DNA of 64,000 nt. Origin: Proteromonas lacertae (taxonomy: Eukaryota > Sar > Bigyra > Opalinata > Proteromonadidae). Within the stretch, counting starts at the first letter, position 1. Each line of letters opens with the position of its first letter. The notes under the pieces are model-generated. The model was given only the letters and a program-made list of their open reading frames with translations. It made no database searches and had not been told where the DNA came from. The stretch is from positions 78,030 through 142,029 of the forward strand of contig NGBS01001174.1 in the NCBI GenBank assembly GCA_002245135.1, in the 5' to 3' direction. Below are positions 49,501 through 61,999 of this stretch, piece after piece. A program made the translations under genes and the position numbers.

Positions 49501-52500
49501 GAGAAACAGCTAAAGAATCTAATATATTAACAGTTGATTCAGATAAATATGTAAATATTGGTTCAGTATTGGCTGTAGGTGATACAATCAGAATAGAAGG
49601 AGAATATAGTGATGAAGAAAATGCAAAACAATTAAATGGCACAAATGGTGATATATTATTATCAGAGAAAGCTGAGAATAATAGGAATATTATTACACTT
49701 GATTCAAACTATAGAAAATATATAACTGATGATGATACAGTAATGATAAATGATGCTGAATATGAAATTAAACATACATACACACCAAAACTAACAATCA
49801 ATATTTCATTAGAAGATCTAAAGGATTATTCTGTTGGTATTATATATGATGGAATTGACACTTTATGTTTATACAACCCATTGAATTCAACGTTATTATT
49901 AATGAAATTGAAAGAGTTACTATTTGATAGAGATATTGATTTAACACTTAAATATTATGAAGATAGTCACATTATATCATATACTATTCATTTCACTGAT
50001 CCTTATTTCTTTGAAGCTGATGAAAGTATCTTAGAAAGTATAAAGAATAATACAATGATATACAAATGTCCAAGATTTACAGTTACACAATTACAAACAC
50101 AAAAAGTGATAATTGATAAATTTATAGTTTCACCACATTTTATGATTAAATACAAATCAGAAATGTCATATTGTTTATCTTATGACCAAAATGAGTTAAT
50201 AATTAATACATTAAAATCGATGATGAATTTCACAAATGAAACATCGCAGTATGAATATAGTTATTCATACTTCAGAAAAGGAGTTGATACTTATTCAATT
50301 AACATAACTATCATATTCTATAATATGTCAATAAAAGAAAGTGAATTCAATAAAGATTTTAGTTTACTATCATGTAATGAGATTGTTACTTTTGATTATA
50401 GTTATAATAAATTGGTGCAAATTGAAGCTGGAGTTTTTGCTAATAGAAATCTTACAATTGAATATAATTCACATGAATATGTAATGGAGAAAGTGAATGT
50501 TAGTAGTGTTTATAAGATAATGAGTAAATTAATACCAAATGATGAATTATATATTGAAATATATAACGAAGATGATGAAGATGAAAATAAGAATAGTGAA
50601 ATTGAATTGATCATCAAATATGCCAGTAATTTACCAAAAGATAGTGATTTAGAAATGGAGTTTAAATTCAAACAGAATGATCAATATTTAGATACAAATA
50701 TAACTGAATATACTGATTTATATTATCTTGATTTTACTGGTATTCCAACATATTTAGCAAATTCTACAGATCATTCGCTTAAATCACCAAGTATTGAAGT
50801 TATAAATGAATATTTGAATATAAATATCATATTATCAACAATGAATGATAGAGCTTTGAGATATATTTATGAACCAAATGACAATAGTAATAACCATAGT
50901 ATAAAATCAAAATATTATATAGTAAATGATAATAAAATGGAAAGTGATAAATCATTTACATATTATAATATTGATACCTTGTTATTGCATATTAACATAA
51001 ATGAAGAAGAAGAATCGTTCTCATTAACTTACAATGGATATAGTACATTCTGTATTAATAAAAACAGTAATATGAATGACTTATATGTGAATTTATTGAA
51101 TTTGACATTTGTAGATGATCTAATGACTTACTCAACAAAAATAAATGAAATTCAATTAATCCATTCTAATATTATGAATATGATTGACTTTTCATTATTA
51201 TCAGTGAATTATTGTCCCAAATGTAAATAATAATACAATGACTATAAATAACGATGATTATACCATATTAGTATATGATGGAAAATACAGTAAACCATTA
51301 TCAGATGAAAGTGAAACAAAAGAATTCTTTAAGAATACAATTCAATTTGATAATATTACATTTAAAAGTAATTTGAATAATAATAATAATTCTATAACTA
51401 TAATAACAGATACAGAAAAGACTTTCCCTAATTCAATGATAATGAAGGAATTAGTTAAAGAAAAGACAATTGAACTTAACATTATTAGTAATTATAGAAA
51501 TAATATAGATAAATTGGAATTAGAGAATGTTTGTCCAATAGGAACAAAGAGAATTCAAGCAAAGTATAACAGAACTAATCCATTTAAATCATTTTTGTTC
51601 GGTGATCTTGGTTCTTGTATAACAAGTAGAAACAATTATTATGGTGTATCATCAGTATTTACAAACATATTTAACTTCCAAGTGTATGTAGATGTAAGAG
51701 AGAATGATAATATTGTTGATGTTTATTACATTGACACTAAATGCTACACTACTGAGAATTGTAAGATTAATAGTTTTGTTAGTTTCTTTGACAATAGTTA
51801 TTGTTTGAATGGAGATGATAATAATAAAATTAATTTTGATGAAGTTAAGATAATTGAAAAGAATAATTTAATTACTACAATCACTTGTCCATTGAATATT
51901 AAAGATACTTCTATATATAGAAAGACAAAATTATACACTATAACTGATATAAATATTGAAAGTAATTCAATCACTATAAATCCACCATATGTTGGAGATA
52001 AATACCAAGAATTGAAATTGTACAGAGAAACAGGTAAAAGATATCAAATATTCTATGAAAATATTGCTGAAGATATATTACCATTTACATGTAGAATAAC
52101 TAAAGATGGTGAAGAAACACTTTATCCAGTAATTACTGAATTAAATAATGGTTATTTACCTTTGAAATATACTCTTACTAATTTAGAACCAACAATATAT
52201 TATATCCATATTAGAACAGTAACAATATCTCCAGATGGAAATATTTACTTTAGTAATTATTGTCCATATATTACCAGTAAACCAATGACATTACCATATC
52301 CACCAACTAGTTTAACTGTAACAAGAACACCAAAGATTAGTGAAATACAGTCAATAACCTTAACAGCTAATTATAGACCAGAAATACAGAGATTGATAGT
52401 AAAAGCACCAATAATAAATGAAGTATATGTAATTCATGCATTTACTTATCCTGACAGAGTAATATCTGATATTGATTTGACTTATGCAATTAAGAATGTT

Positions 52501-55500
52501 ACTGGTAGTGAAACAGAAGTGAATTTATATTCACATTTCTATAGAATTGTCTTAGTTGGTTTGAATAATGAATTATCAAATGGAACAATAGGATTTTATG
52601 AAAGTAGTACAGGAAAAACTTTTAATTTAGATATGAATGAACCAAGAAGGATAATGACAATGGATGGATGTAATCAATTTAGAGAAATCTATGAAAATAC
52701 AACTTATATTTACACATTTGTATGTTTAATAGATAGTAATTATGTATTAACATTTAATAAAACAAAAGATGAAGAAACAAAAGGAAATAATTTAAATGTA
52801 ACAGCATCTTTTATTACTGATTACAAACCAATAAATAAACCATATGAAATGTCATCATATCAATTACAAGAAGTATTAGAAAATGCACCAACAGTAGGAA
52901 AGGTGAATGTAATCAGAAGTAATAATTCAACATCAAGTTCTGTGTATTATACAATAACATTTACATCTGAACCAACTCATATTGAATGTGTTGCAAGTGA
53001 TAATACAACAGAAACACAATGTAATACATTTGTACAAGAGAAAATCAATAGTATTGAAGGTACTTTAAGAATATTATTTAAGAATACATATTGTGATGTA
53101 ATATATCCACCAACTGAAGAAGATATTGAAGATTGTTTCAAATACAAGTTTGATGTTGATGTTGAAGTTAATTTGGCCTATAATTTGAATAATACTAGAA
53201 TGTGGGATATTAAATTCATTGAAAATTCATTCAATTATGAAGAAATAAGATGTAACTTAACAGATTTGTTTGGTTATAAAGTCAGTTATGAAATTGAAAC
53301 ACTTCAAAATGGTAATGAAATAGGAGGTAATTTCTATTTGTTATATAACCAAATGATTTCTAAATCAATTCCATACAATGCTACAGCTGATGAAATGAAA
53401 GAAATTATCGAATCATTTGATGGTATTGATGATGTATTAGTAAGAAACATTTCAATAGGTGCAGAAGGTGGAACTGAATGGTTAATTACATTTATTAGTG
53501 AAAATCAAGAACCAAAGGATGTAGAGTTATTACAATATATTGATAATGAATTAACAGGTGATAATGCACATATTCATATAAGAGAGATAAGAAAAGGAGC
53601 TGTTGATTCTCCACGTAGTTTGTTAGTATCATTTGAACCTCCATCTGTTTATAGTGGATTGCCAATATTAGGTTATAAATTGAAATACGATACAACTCCT
53701 CTTTATACAAGTGATAATACTAATACAGTCGACTATAATGATGTTAATTTCTTGTACTATGATCAAACAATAGAAATAAGTGTAAATCAGGATATGAGTA
53801 ATTTATTATATGATGCTATTGATATTAATAACAATAATGATGAAATTACATTGTGTTTATTAAAGGAACAAACATATCAATTAGTGTATGATGAATATAT
53901 CTCAGATCCAATATCATTAGGAAGTGAAATTAGAGAAATGAGAAGTGTTATTGAATCAATACCAGTAATAAAAGCAGTTTCAATAACTAGAATACCATAT
54001 TACATTAGTATTGGAGAAGTTGAATTTGAAGAAAGAAGTATAAGAAGCACTAGTAGTAGCAATAATGGTGAAATCGTGTTTAATATAAGAACTCCAATTG
54101 ATATTTATATAAATGGTAGAAAGTATTGCTTATTAGGTAAGTATTATGAGAATATTACAGATTGTTATAATCAAGGATATCCAACAGAAGGAAAACAGAA
54201 TGTTCAAGTAGTACAATCTTATACATACAATATACACTTGGAGAATGTAGCAAAATATAGCACATTTGAAATACGACATAATAGTGAACCTAAATGTTCA
54301 ATTCATGTAACAAGTGAAAAATGTAATGGATGTATAATTATTAGTAATGTAATTACTGGATATGATCATTATTTAAGTCTTTCTGCATATAATGAGTTAG
54401 GAGAAAGTGAATATGTTTCAGTTAATGAACCAATCATACCATGTGAAGTATCAGGTGCTCCAGTTGATGTTAACTTTGTTATAGTAAACAGTACATCATT
54501 AGAATTGAGATGGAAAGAACCAATTTATACAGGTGGAAAACCAATATTATATTATGTAGTAGAAATATCATCAATATCTGATTTTAAAGTGATTGAAGAA
54601 CAACATACAGTTTATCCATTACAAGGATATAGATATATATTCAGTGATTTAGCTCCAAGTACAAGTTATTATGGAAGAGTATTAGCAGCAAATGAAGTAG
54701 AATTTGATAATAATGAACATTGGGGTTATACATTAGATTTAGTCAAAACACAAGATGTTGTACCAGAAGTAGTAAATGGAGCTTCAATCTCATTCTTAAA
54801 TCCAAACACGATAAGATTATTAATACAAGAACCATTATCAAATGGTGGAAAATCAGTAGAATCTTATGTTATACAATATGGATTATCAATTGATAATTTG
54901 AATAACAGTTATGAATATGATGTAAGAAGTGATGATGTAGAAAGAGTTCCAAATATTGAAACACCAAGTGTAGATGAATATATTATAGATATAAGTAGTT
55001 TAGAGGAAGGAAAGACATATTATTTCAAAGTAGCAGCAAAGAATGAAATAGGTGAAAGTGAATATATAACTACAACTCCTAGTTATTTAAAACTACCAAA
55101 GATATTAGATTATCAATATGATATTACAGTAAAATCAAAATCAGTATCAAATAGTGATATTGAAAGTTTTATAACAATATACAATCCAAATAAAAATAAT
55201 GAAATTGATCATTTGAAGTTAATAATGTATGAAAGAGATCAACCATCATTTACAATTGATGAATTATACTTTGAGAATAAGAGCAGATTGGCTTTATCAG
55301 AGAGTTATACATTAACATATTATCTGAATGAAGTATATAATGTAACATTTAAATATGATACAAAACCATTTGAAATAAGAAAGATGCTATTGGAGAATAT
55401 GCCAGAATTAGAAAATGTTGAAGTTGTAAAGAAATTCACATTAAATTCAATAACATTAACAATAACATATAGAACTCATTTATGTATGAGATTATTGACA

Positions 55501-58407
55501 GTAATACCACCAACAGATGATTCTTATATAATTAACTACAGAAGAATACAGAATGGTATTGATTCAAATGGTCAAAATGAAAGACAAGTTTTGTATGTGA
55601 ATAAATATATGAATAGTAATACATTTAGACCATACTTATTAAGAGATAATAATGAAAAGATTTACAGTTCATATATACCAATAAATAAAGATTGTAATAA
55701 AATGATTAAAGATATTGAATGGAGTTATAACTTATTACCAAATATTGGAAGAGTGAAAGTTGTTAAAACAACACAAATGAATGATAGTTGCAAATATTTA
55801 ATAGATTTTATATCATCTTTTGATGATGTTGAAAAAGTGTATATTGAATATCATATAATAGATAATGAAGATGTTGATGGATTTACTTGTGATGGAAGAT
55901 ATGATGATAATGGAGAAGAATACAAGAAAGAATGTATTGAATCATTACCAGGTACATTACCACCAGGTTATAGAGAATTTGAAATTCCTTCAACAAATGT
56001 TAATGGTTTTTATGAAATATTTAATATTATGCCAAGTCAAGTGAAGTATAATATTCATATTGTTGAGTATTATAAAGATGTTTATCCACCATCCAAATTA
56101 TCAATACCTCCAGGAATTGGTTATTATTCAACAAAGAATCCATTATCACCAGTGAATGTTACATTAACACCATCAAATAAAGAAAATGCAATAGAATTAT
56201 CATATGAAGAATCAGGTGTGAATGGAGGTTATACAGTTCAATCATATTCAATACAAATTAGTAAAGATCCCGACTTTAAGACAATTGAAACAGATTATGA
56301 TATAAGTATTGATGATAGAATAATAGATTCAAATACAGTGATAAGATGTAGTAATTATCCACAATACTCTATTTGGTCATTACAACTGCAATCCGATAAT
56401 AATACAGATACATTTATATTAGATATAAAGACAAGCCAGTTTGAAGTAACAACAAAGCCATTATTGTTCTCAAAAGTAGTTGGAAATATAAAAGATGAAA
56501 AATTAGATAATATATACGATGAAAAGGGTAATGGATCATTAGAATCTGCATTAGAATCATTAAGTTTCATTAATAATGTTTCTGTTACTCAATATTCTAT
56601 CTTAGAAGGAAATATATTCTATATTACTTTCTTAGATTTATCATTAGATATTGAATCAATCAATGTAGTAGCAAGTGGTGAAAAGACAACTGTAACAAGT
56701 GTAAAAGAGCTTACTAAAAAGATCATACCACCAAGTAGATGTTTTGGTTCAAAAATAGAAATAGTAAACTTGAAATCATTAGATTATTATTATGTGAGAG
56801 TTAGAAGTGATACAACAATAGGTCATAGTGAATATGAAAGATGTAAAGAACCATTTAAACCTACAATATATCCACAGACAGTAAATAGTTTTACAGTTAC
56901 ACCTTTATCAGCAAGTGAAATCTTAGTTGCATTTATTCCTGATTTATCAGCTGATTATTATATTATTGAATGTGATAGATCTGTTGAATTTAACTCTAAT
57001 CCAAAAGGAACAGTTATTGATAATAGAATATTGTATAGTGAAATAGTAAAGAGAGTAGATATTAATAGTAATTCAAGATTATTGCAAGACTCATCATTAT
57101 CAATAGAGATTAGTGGTTTAATAGAATGTGAAACATATTATGTTCGATTAACAAGTGTGAATAATATCGGTGGTTGGAGTGTACCATCAACTTCAAAAGA
57201 TATTTCAGTATATGGATTACCAAGTAAACCTGAATCAATAGAAGTTGGAATTACTAGTTCAAATTCACTTACAATATCCATACCATTACCATTGAGAAAT
57301 GAAAGAATTGATGAATATGTGATAGAAATATCAACAGATGAAGAATTTACATCACCAATGAGATATTCTTATAAAATAGCTATCACATCATCAATAACAA
57401 TTACAAAACTGAAAGAAAGTGAAGAATATTATATTAGAGCATGTGCAAAGAATGATTTAGGTGAAAGTGAATATTATGTTAGTGATAATGGTTATAGAAC
57501 AAGATTAGTTCCACCAGGTAAACCATTAATATCTGAAATATCTTTATCAAGAAATACATTAAGAATGTCAATAAAACCACCAGTTATACCTTATCATGGA
57601 ATATGGTGTAGTGGTAAGAGTAATGCTGAAAATTGTCCAATAGAATCTAGTTTTACGAATGGAATAGCTGATGGTGGTAGTGTTATATTATCATATATAG
57701 TTGAATATTCAATATCTCCTGATTTTATTAATCCAAATATTACTAGATTTATACCTGTAGATAAAAGTACGATGAAAGTAACAGGTATATTTGATTTACC
57801 ATATGATGGAATATGGTATATTCGTGTGTATTGTGAGAATTTATATGGAAGTTACAAATCATGTAATAGAATGTGTGATGCAAAGAATGAATGTAATGGT
57901 AAAGAATTAGTTGTTACTGTTTCTAATACAAATGATCATTTACTACCACCATCAACTCCTGATGTTGAAGATGAACCAACTGAAGAACCAACAACTCCTT
58001 TACCTCCTTATCCAACTACAATTCCTCCAACAACAGAAATTCCTACTACTGAACCAACAGAAACAGTTGAAACAGAAAGAACAGAAGAAATTGATCATAC
58101 AGAAATAGCAACAAATGAAGAAGGAATCACAACAGAAGAAGAATCAATAACAAAAGAGCAGATAATTACAGATGAAGAGAATGATCATACTACTGAAAAG
58201 GAAGATACTAAAACAACACCTACAGCAACTACAACTACAACAAAAGAAGAAATATTAACAGATGAAGAAGATGATGTATTAACAGAAAAAGAGAAATTGA
58301 CTGATGAAGATGAAGATGAAGAGAATGATTATACATCATCAGATGATGATAAAACTGAAACAAATAAAAAGAAGAAATTAGGAAAAGATGAAGAATTTTT
58401 ATTCTAA
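19590..58407 (+). CDS. Giant secreted multidomain protein, ~12,900 residues (FNIII / PA14 / filamin-like), 13 frame breaks
   Basis: One gene of about 38.8 kb with no recognisable intron. It starts with a signal peptide (MTYCISMICLLMISSLVVG). Fibronectin III domains are seen from ~21,280 (SPTNITVEYVDLNNIILHW) and throughout to ~57,500, two dozen or more by their PxxP..W..P..NGG..I..Y pattern. Three PA14 domains with filamin-like repeats lie at 24.9-31.1 kb. Between the FNIII domains a ~90-residue module recurs (ATA-EMK, then VEV, then TWxITF). N-glycosylation sequons are very frequent. The tail is Thr/Pro/Glu-rich with no transmembrane helix, so the product is presumably secreted or matrix-bound. 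The frame advances by +1 near 23.76, 38.96, 39.61, 42.30, 42.39, 42.50, 42.60, 43.13, 43.30, 44.60, 45.67, 45.79 and 51.22 kb, and domains continue across each break. It could be a mastigoneme, adhesin or surface-coat protein; its role is unknown. Confidence 0.8.
24880..31090 (+). other. PA14 and filamin-like block of the giant protein
   Basis: Three PA14-type sugar-binding domains lie at about 24,905-25,325 (GLKAEYYDN ... RVDFDW ... YLNSIDGARLYI ... LQLSW), 28,375-28,850 (GLKALYYTS ... VIDFDWG ... FEWES) and 30,645-31,075 (GLNGTYHAS ... EINFNW ... LYWES). Each is followed by a filamin-type strand with an SPF/SPY-like motif (GSPYIINVKPG, QSPFVMDIYPG, NSPSFNIPKP), and further Ig-like filamin repeats fill the gaps. 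PA14 domains in adhesins bind glycans, so this block is the likeliest ligand-binding part. Confidence 0.75.
38940..45830 (+). other. Cluster of 11 single-base frame changes in the giant gene
   Basis: In these ~6.9 kb the coding frame changes eleven times, each time advancing by +1, while homologous domain sequence continues. Example: near 42,300 the conserved YTWIITF strand is reached only by moving from GAT TAT AGT TTA to the next frame. Near 39,610 the stretch GYTWFIT continues as VSILYGSDVSGK one frame on. The same gene has no break in 23.8-38.9 kb, 45.9-51.2 kb or 51.3-58.4 kb. Confidence 0.8.
57950..58407 (+). other. Thr/Pro/Glu-rich C-terminal tail of the giant protein
   Basis: About 150 residues of low complexity, first Pro/Thr-rich (PTTEIPTTEPTETVE), then Glu/Asp/Lys-rich with repeated TDEE-like units, ending in KKLGKDEEFLF. 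The first half would suit O-glycosylation. No membrane helix or GPI-type hydrophobic end is present. Confidence 0.7.
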
Positions 58408-58483
58408 ATATTATATTATTATATTATATTGTTTTTTTTTTTTTTCAAAATAAATAAATATAATATAACTAATAAATAAAGAA

Positions 58484-60700
58484 TTAGAAATCAGGTTGTA
58501 TTAATTGACTCTCATTATGAACAATCATTTTACTCATTCTTCTTCCATCAGTTTCATCCAATGATTTTATTGAAATTGTACTACCTTCTTCTACAACAGC
58601 ATCTTCAATTATATATGATTCTCTTGGAGATACTGATCTCTTCTTTATAAACGATGTAGAACCTGAAACTTAACAAACTACTTAAAAATACTCCTGTTAT
58701 ATCAATTACACTTCTAAATGGATCACGAATTTGATGTAAAGCTAAAACTATTATACTCTCTACAAACTCAGGATATAACATTGATAAAATAATTTCACCT
58801 TTCATTGGTAGTGTATGTTGAACTTCTAACCATATATGATTATGATCTTCTAGTTTATAACTATCATTGATTAAATGATTATCATTTCCCAATTTTTCCC
58901 AACTCTCCTTTTCTAATACTCTTATATCAATTTCTTTTTTATATGTTGAGTATTGATTCCATAAAAGTAATAGAGAATCGTGATATTTATATTGTACTTC
59001 TTTACAATAATATTTGGGATGATGTTTATCTTGTAATGATAGAATCTGTTTTGATGTAAAAGGAATTATTGATTCTTTCATTTCTTGGGCTATTCATATA
59101 ATACAAAATATATAATAATAATAATAATAATATACAAAATAAAGTTCCAACAGATATGTTTGGTTCAATCATTTCTAATGTCTTTAAAAATATCAACAAT
59201 AATTTGGTTGGTTCAATTGTATCACTATAAACATATTAATATTTATTTATTATTATATATACAATTCATGTGATTTAGTTTCTCTACAATCTTTCTTATT
59301 AATTCCAACGTTATATAATAACAATTCAAATAGTGCAGTTTCAGATATTTTACTTATTAATCTCAAATGTTTAATAATAAACCAATATTCATTAATACAT
59401 AATGAATTATCTCTTAAAAATGAAGTAAATAGATTTAAAACTGTAAAGCTTCTCTGACATAATATTGACTTTGGTATATCCAATCCATACATTGATGCAT
59501 CAAATTCATTTAATATATCAGAAGAAAACGGATATTTTTTTGAAACTTCTATTGATTTTTTCCAACATTCTCCAAATAGACATTCACTTATTTTATTTGA
59601 ATCATTCACATTATTCTGTATTAAATCCATCATTGAAGATATATAGGGGATAGTTTGATTCAAAGCTTGAGTAGTTTCATTATGTTCTTTAGAAAGATTT
59701 TCATCTGAATATGTTGTTATTTTACTATTTATAATAATAATATTGTAATAATAACATACTCTACTTTCTGTAATTGTTTGAAATGTGACTGTACTGTTCG
59801 ATATGGAGCTAATGAAGAAGGTAAATATGGTTTTGATAAAAACAATGATGATAATAAAGTATTACTATTACATTATATATATATATTTACATACATTAAA
59901 TGCAATATTACTATTATTCACATCTTCCCAAACACTATCAGTATCTATTTAATAATATAATAATAATTACAATAATAAAAATAAAATATACTCTTTTCAT
60001 GAACTAAAGTTTTATTTAATAAATACTTATAACCATCAGAAGTATCTACTGATTCTGTGTGCATTAATATTGAAGCTAATAACTTTAAATAATCTCTTTC
60101 ATCAGCTAATTCACTTAAATCATTCAATTCTCCTCCAGTTAAATACTTATACCAATTGCATAATAATTCATTTATATTATAAGAATCAGAATTTGGCTAT
60201 TCATATATATATAAATATATATACATAATTAGATGGCTTAATTGGATTTATATTACCATAATGTCTTGATAATATTGGTGTAACTGTTATTAATGCATGA
60301 CGAGTATGTCTCAATGAATATAAAAACTACCCGTTACACCATAGATTGATTTATCATCACAATAAAACTGATTTGGTCTAATATCAATCTTACTAGATAC
60401 TCTTTCATATTCATAATCAATTAATTGTTTTTGTTTTAAATAATCTTCTAAGTCCTCTTTCAATTCAATCAATTTACTTTTTGTTAATTCGATATTATTA
60501 ATAGTGTCATCTTTATATTTAACTAATGCTTCATAATTGTATTGACTTGCTTTGATTTCTTTGTGATTATAATCTCCTTCCATGCTTTAAATACTCTTAA
60601 AATAATCTGTTTTGGATCACGAAATTGCCTTGAAAATAATATTTGTAAATGATTCTTCAGTTGTTTATTATGTTGAATTATTCCTTTCCATTCGTTGAAT
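58484..60700 (-). CDS. CH-domain/coiled-coil protein, 5' truncated, frame-broken
   Basis: A multi-exon gene of which only the 3' part is present. The visible protein starts inside helical repeats with Trp-Lys motifs (AFNEWKGII; VFKAWKEI), passes a coiled coil (ELTKSKLIELKEDLEDYLKQ), a conserved-looking stretch (SLRHTRHALITVTPILSRHYG), and a calponin-homology-like segment (INELLCNWYKYL ... LADERDYLKLLASIL). It ends in helical segments including MLYPEFVESIIVLA, a form common in cytoskeletal and axonemal proteins. Introns I can place are 60197-60224, 59945-59991, 59725-59759, 59225-59262, 59090-59135 and 58663-58691; one near 59,830-59,910 is uncertain (30 or ~86 nt). The frame breaks near 60,560 and 60,325, both fitting one missing base. 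The start is lost at the junction with the LicD-like gene. A cytoskeletal role is inferred; I do not recognise the orthologue. Confidence 0.6.
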
Positions 60701-60967
60701 GCTTGTATCATAATCATGATCTTTTTTTATCACACCGTGGTTCCTATATGCAGCTAAAGCACTTCCTTCACCAAAAAAATAAGTTACATTTATTGTTCTA
60801 AGAAAATGAAGCACATCATTACATTCGCTTTTTCTATTATAGTCATATTTCATTGTTGGGTAGTTTATATCCCAATTACATCTATTCTGTGTTGTAGCTG
60901 TATATAAACGTATGATAGAAATTGAGAATAGTGATAAAAATAATATGAAGTAGGTAAAAGATTTCAT
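60690..60967 (-). pseudogene. LicD/fukutin-type phosphotransferase, N-terminal fragment
   Basis: About 90 residues: a signal peptide or signal anchor (MKSFTYFILFLSLFSISII), a short Cys-containing spacer, then FLRTINVTYFFGEGSALAAY and a DHDYD motif, matching the start of the LicD/fukutin nucleotidyltransferase fold (G-[ST]-x-L-x-A-x-R, then DxDxD). These enzymes transfer phospho-sugars or phosphocholine to glycans in the secretory pathway. The domain is cut just after the metal-binding Asp motif, where the sequence turns into the helical part of the neighbouring gene; the frame stops at 60,668. No remainder of the LicD domain is seen in the window. It is either a truncated gene or an assembly junction. 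Confidence 0.6.
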
Positions 60968-61015
60968 TATTTCAACAATATAATTCACAAAACATTTGAT
61001 TTAATCATAAACATA
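60968..61015. promoter_or_regulatory. 48-bp divergent spacer, LicD fragment / glycosyltransferase
   Basis: The two start codons lie 48 bp apart. Such spacing is normal for divergent pairs in this window and suggests the LicD start is genuine. No motif is assigned. Confidence 0.35.
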
Positions 61016-61843
61016 ATGAATTTATATTATATTATAGTAATTATTTTATTAATTATATTGGTCAAATACATTAGAGAGAAAGTATTAAATATAGAAAATA
61101 ATATATATAATAGTAAAAAGAAATCAATAGCAATTATACTTACTGTGTGGAAGAGAAATAATTTGTTAATGCAACTCAATATAATAAAACATCAAACTAT
61201 TATGAGGAGTATGAATGTAACTATTATTGTTTATCAAAATTCTAATCATTTAAGTATTAATCAAATAATAGTTGAGTGGAATAGAAAAAATAAAAACTTG
61301 CATATTAATCTTATCAATACTATATTTGAAACAGGTTATTATGGGAGATTTTTAGTTCCTTTAACATGTGACAGTTCCATTTCTTATTTTATTATATGTG
61401 ATGATGATATTATTTTTGGTTCTAAATATTTCGAAAATATGATAAGAGTAGTAAATGATGGATATCTTGCTACTAGAAATGGTAGATACATCACTAAAAA
61501 TTATGAGGAATTATCTACAGACAAATTTATTAGAGGATTTGTTACATGGGAAGAGGATTTAGAATATGATTTTGGAGGTCATATATGGGCAGGAAAAATA
61601 GAATGGTTAAGATTAGCTTGGCAACATCCTTCACCAACATTAATAAATTGTGAAGATTTATGGATTAGTGTTGTTTTGAGAAAATATTATAAAATTAAAA
61701 CTAAAGTACCTAAATGCCCTTTTCCTAAATCTACAAATGAAAAACCTTCATTGTGTGCATGTAGCGATATATCTGCAGCTTATCATAAAATATCAATTAT
61801 AGGCAATTCAACAGTCATAACAATAGTAGATCAACTGCTATAA
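61016..61843 (+). CDS. Type II membrane glycosyltransferase, GT-A fold
   Basis: An intact single-exon gene of 275 residues. A membrane anchor lies at residues 2-20 (YYIIVIILLIILV), placing the catalytic part in the Golgi or ER lumen. The fold begins with a strand SIAIILTVWKRNNLL, as in GT2/GT64-like enzymes. It has ICDDDIIF, a DxD motif for metal and nucleotide-sugar binding, then FGGHIWAGKIEWL and NCEDLWISVVLRKY, where the acidic residue may be the catalytic base. Cys-rich KCPFP and CACSD motifs are near the end. Donor and acceptor cannot be told. With the LicD-like fragment and the acyltransferase remnant it makes a small group of glycan-modifying genes. Confidence 0.75.
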   Translation: MNLYYIIVIILLIILVKYIREKVLNIENNIYNSKKKSIAIILTVWKRNNLLMQLNIIKHQTIMRSMNVTIIVYQNSNHLSINQIIVEWNRKNKNLHINLINTIFETGYYGRFLVPLTCDSSISYFIICDDDIIFGSKYFENMIRVVNDGYLATRNGRYITKNYEELSTDKFIRGFVTWEEDLEYDFGGHIWAGKIEWLRLAWQHPSPTLINCEDLWISVVLRKYYKIKTKVPKCPFPKSTNEKPSLCACSDISAAYHKISIIGNSTVITIVDQLL

Positions 61844-61999
61844 AACAAATAAAGAATTTCTATAATTTTAAAGGCATTATTGAAACAAATCAAAATTTAT
61901 ACATCAAAGTAAAAAAATCAAAATTTCGTCACAATAATAAGATTTTCAATTTAAGTAATGATATTATGAATAAACGATGTCTATTTTTTATATAATTAA

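Noticed and set aside
23740-51240. Tiny introns as the cause of frame changes in the giant gene
   Set aside because: Continuity of domains needs a net shift of one base at each site, with no GTAT...TAG stretch of 26-47 nt to remove.
19590-58407. Horizontal or giant-virus origin of the intronless giant gene
   Set aside because: Base composition and AT-rich codon use match the neighbours, and PA14/filamin/FNIII mosaics are known in protists. Lack of introns alone is not enough.
58430-58450. Poly-T run after the giant gene as a terminator or retro-inserted poly-A
   Set aside because: Homopolymer runs are frequent in this AT-rich DNA and no target-site duplication is seen.
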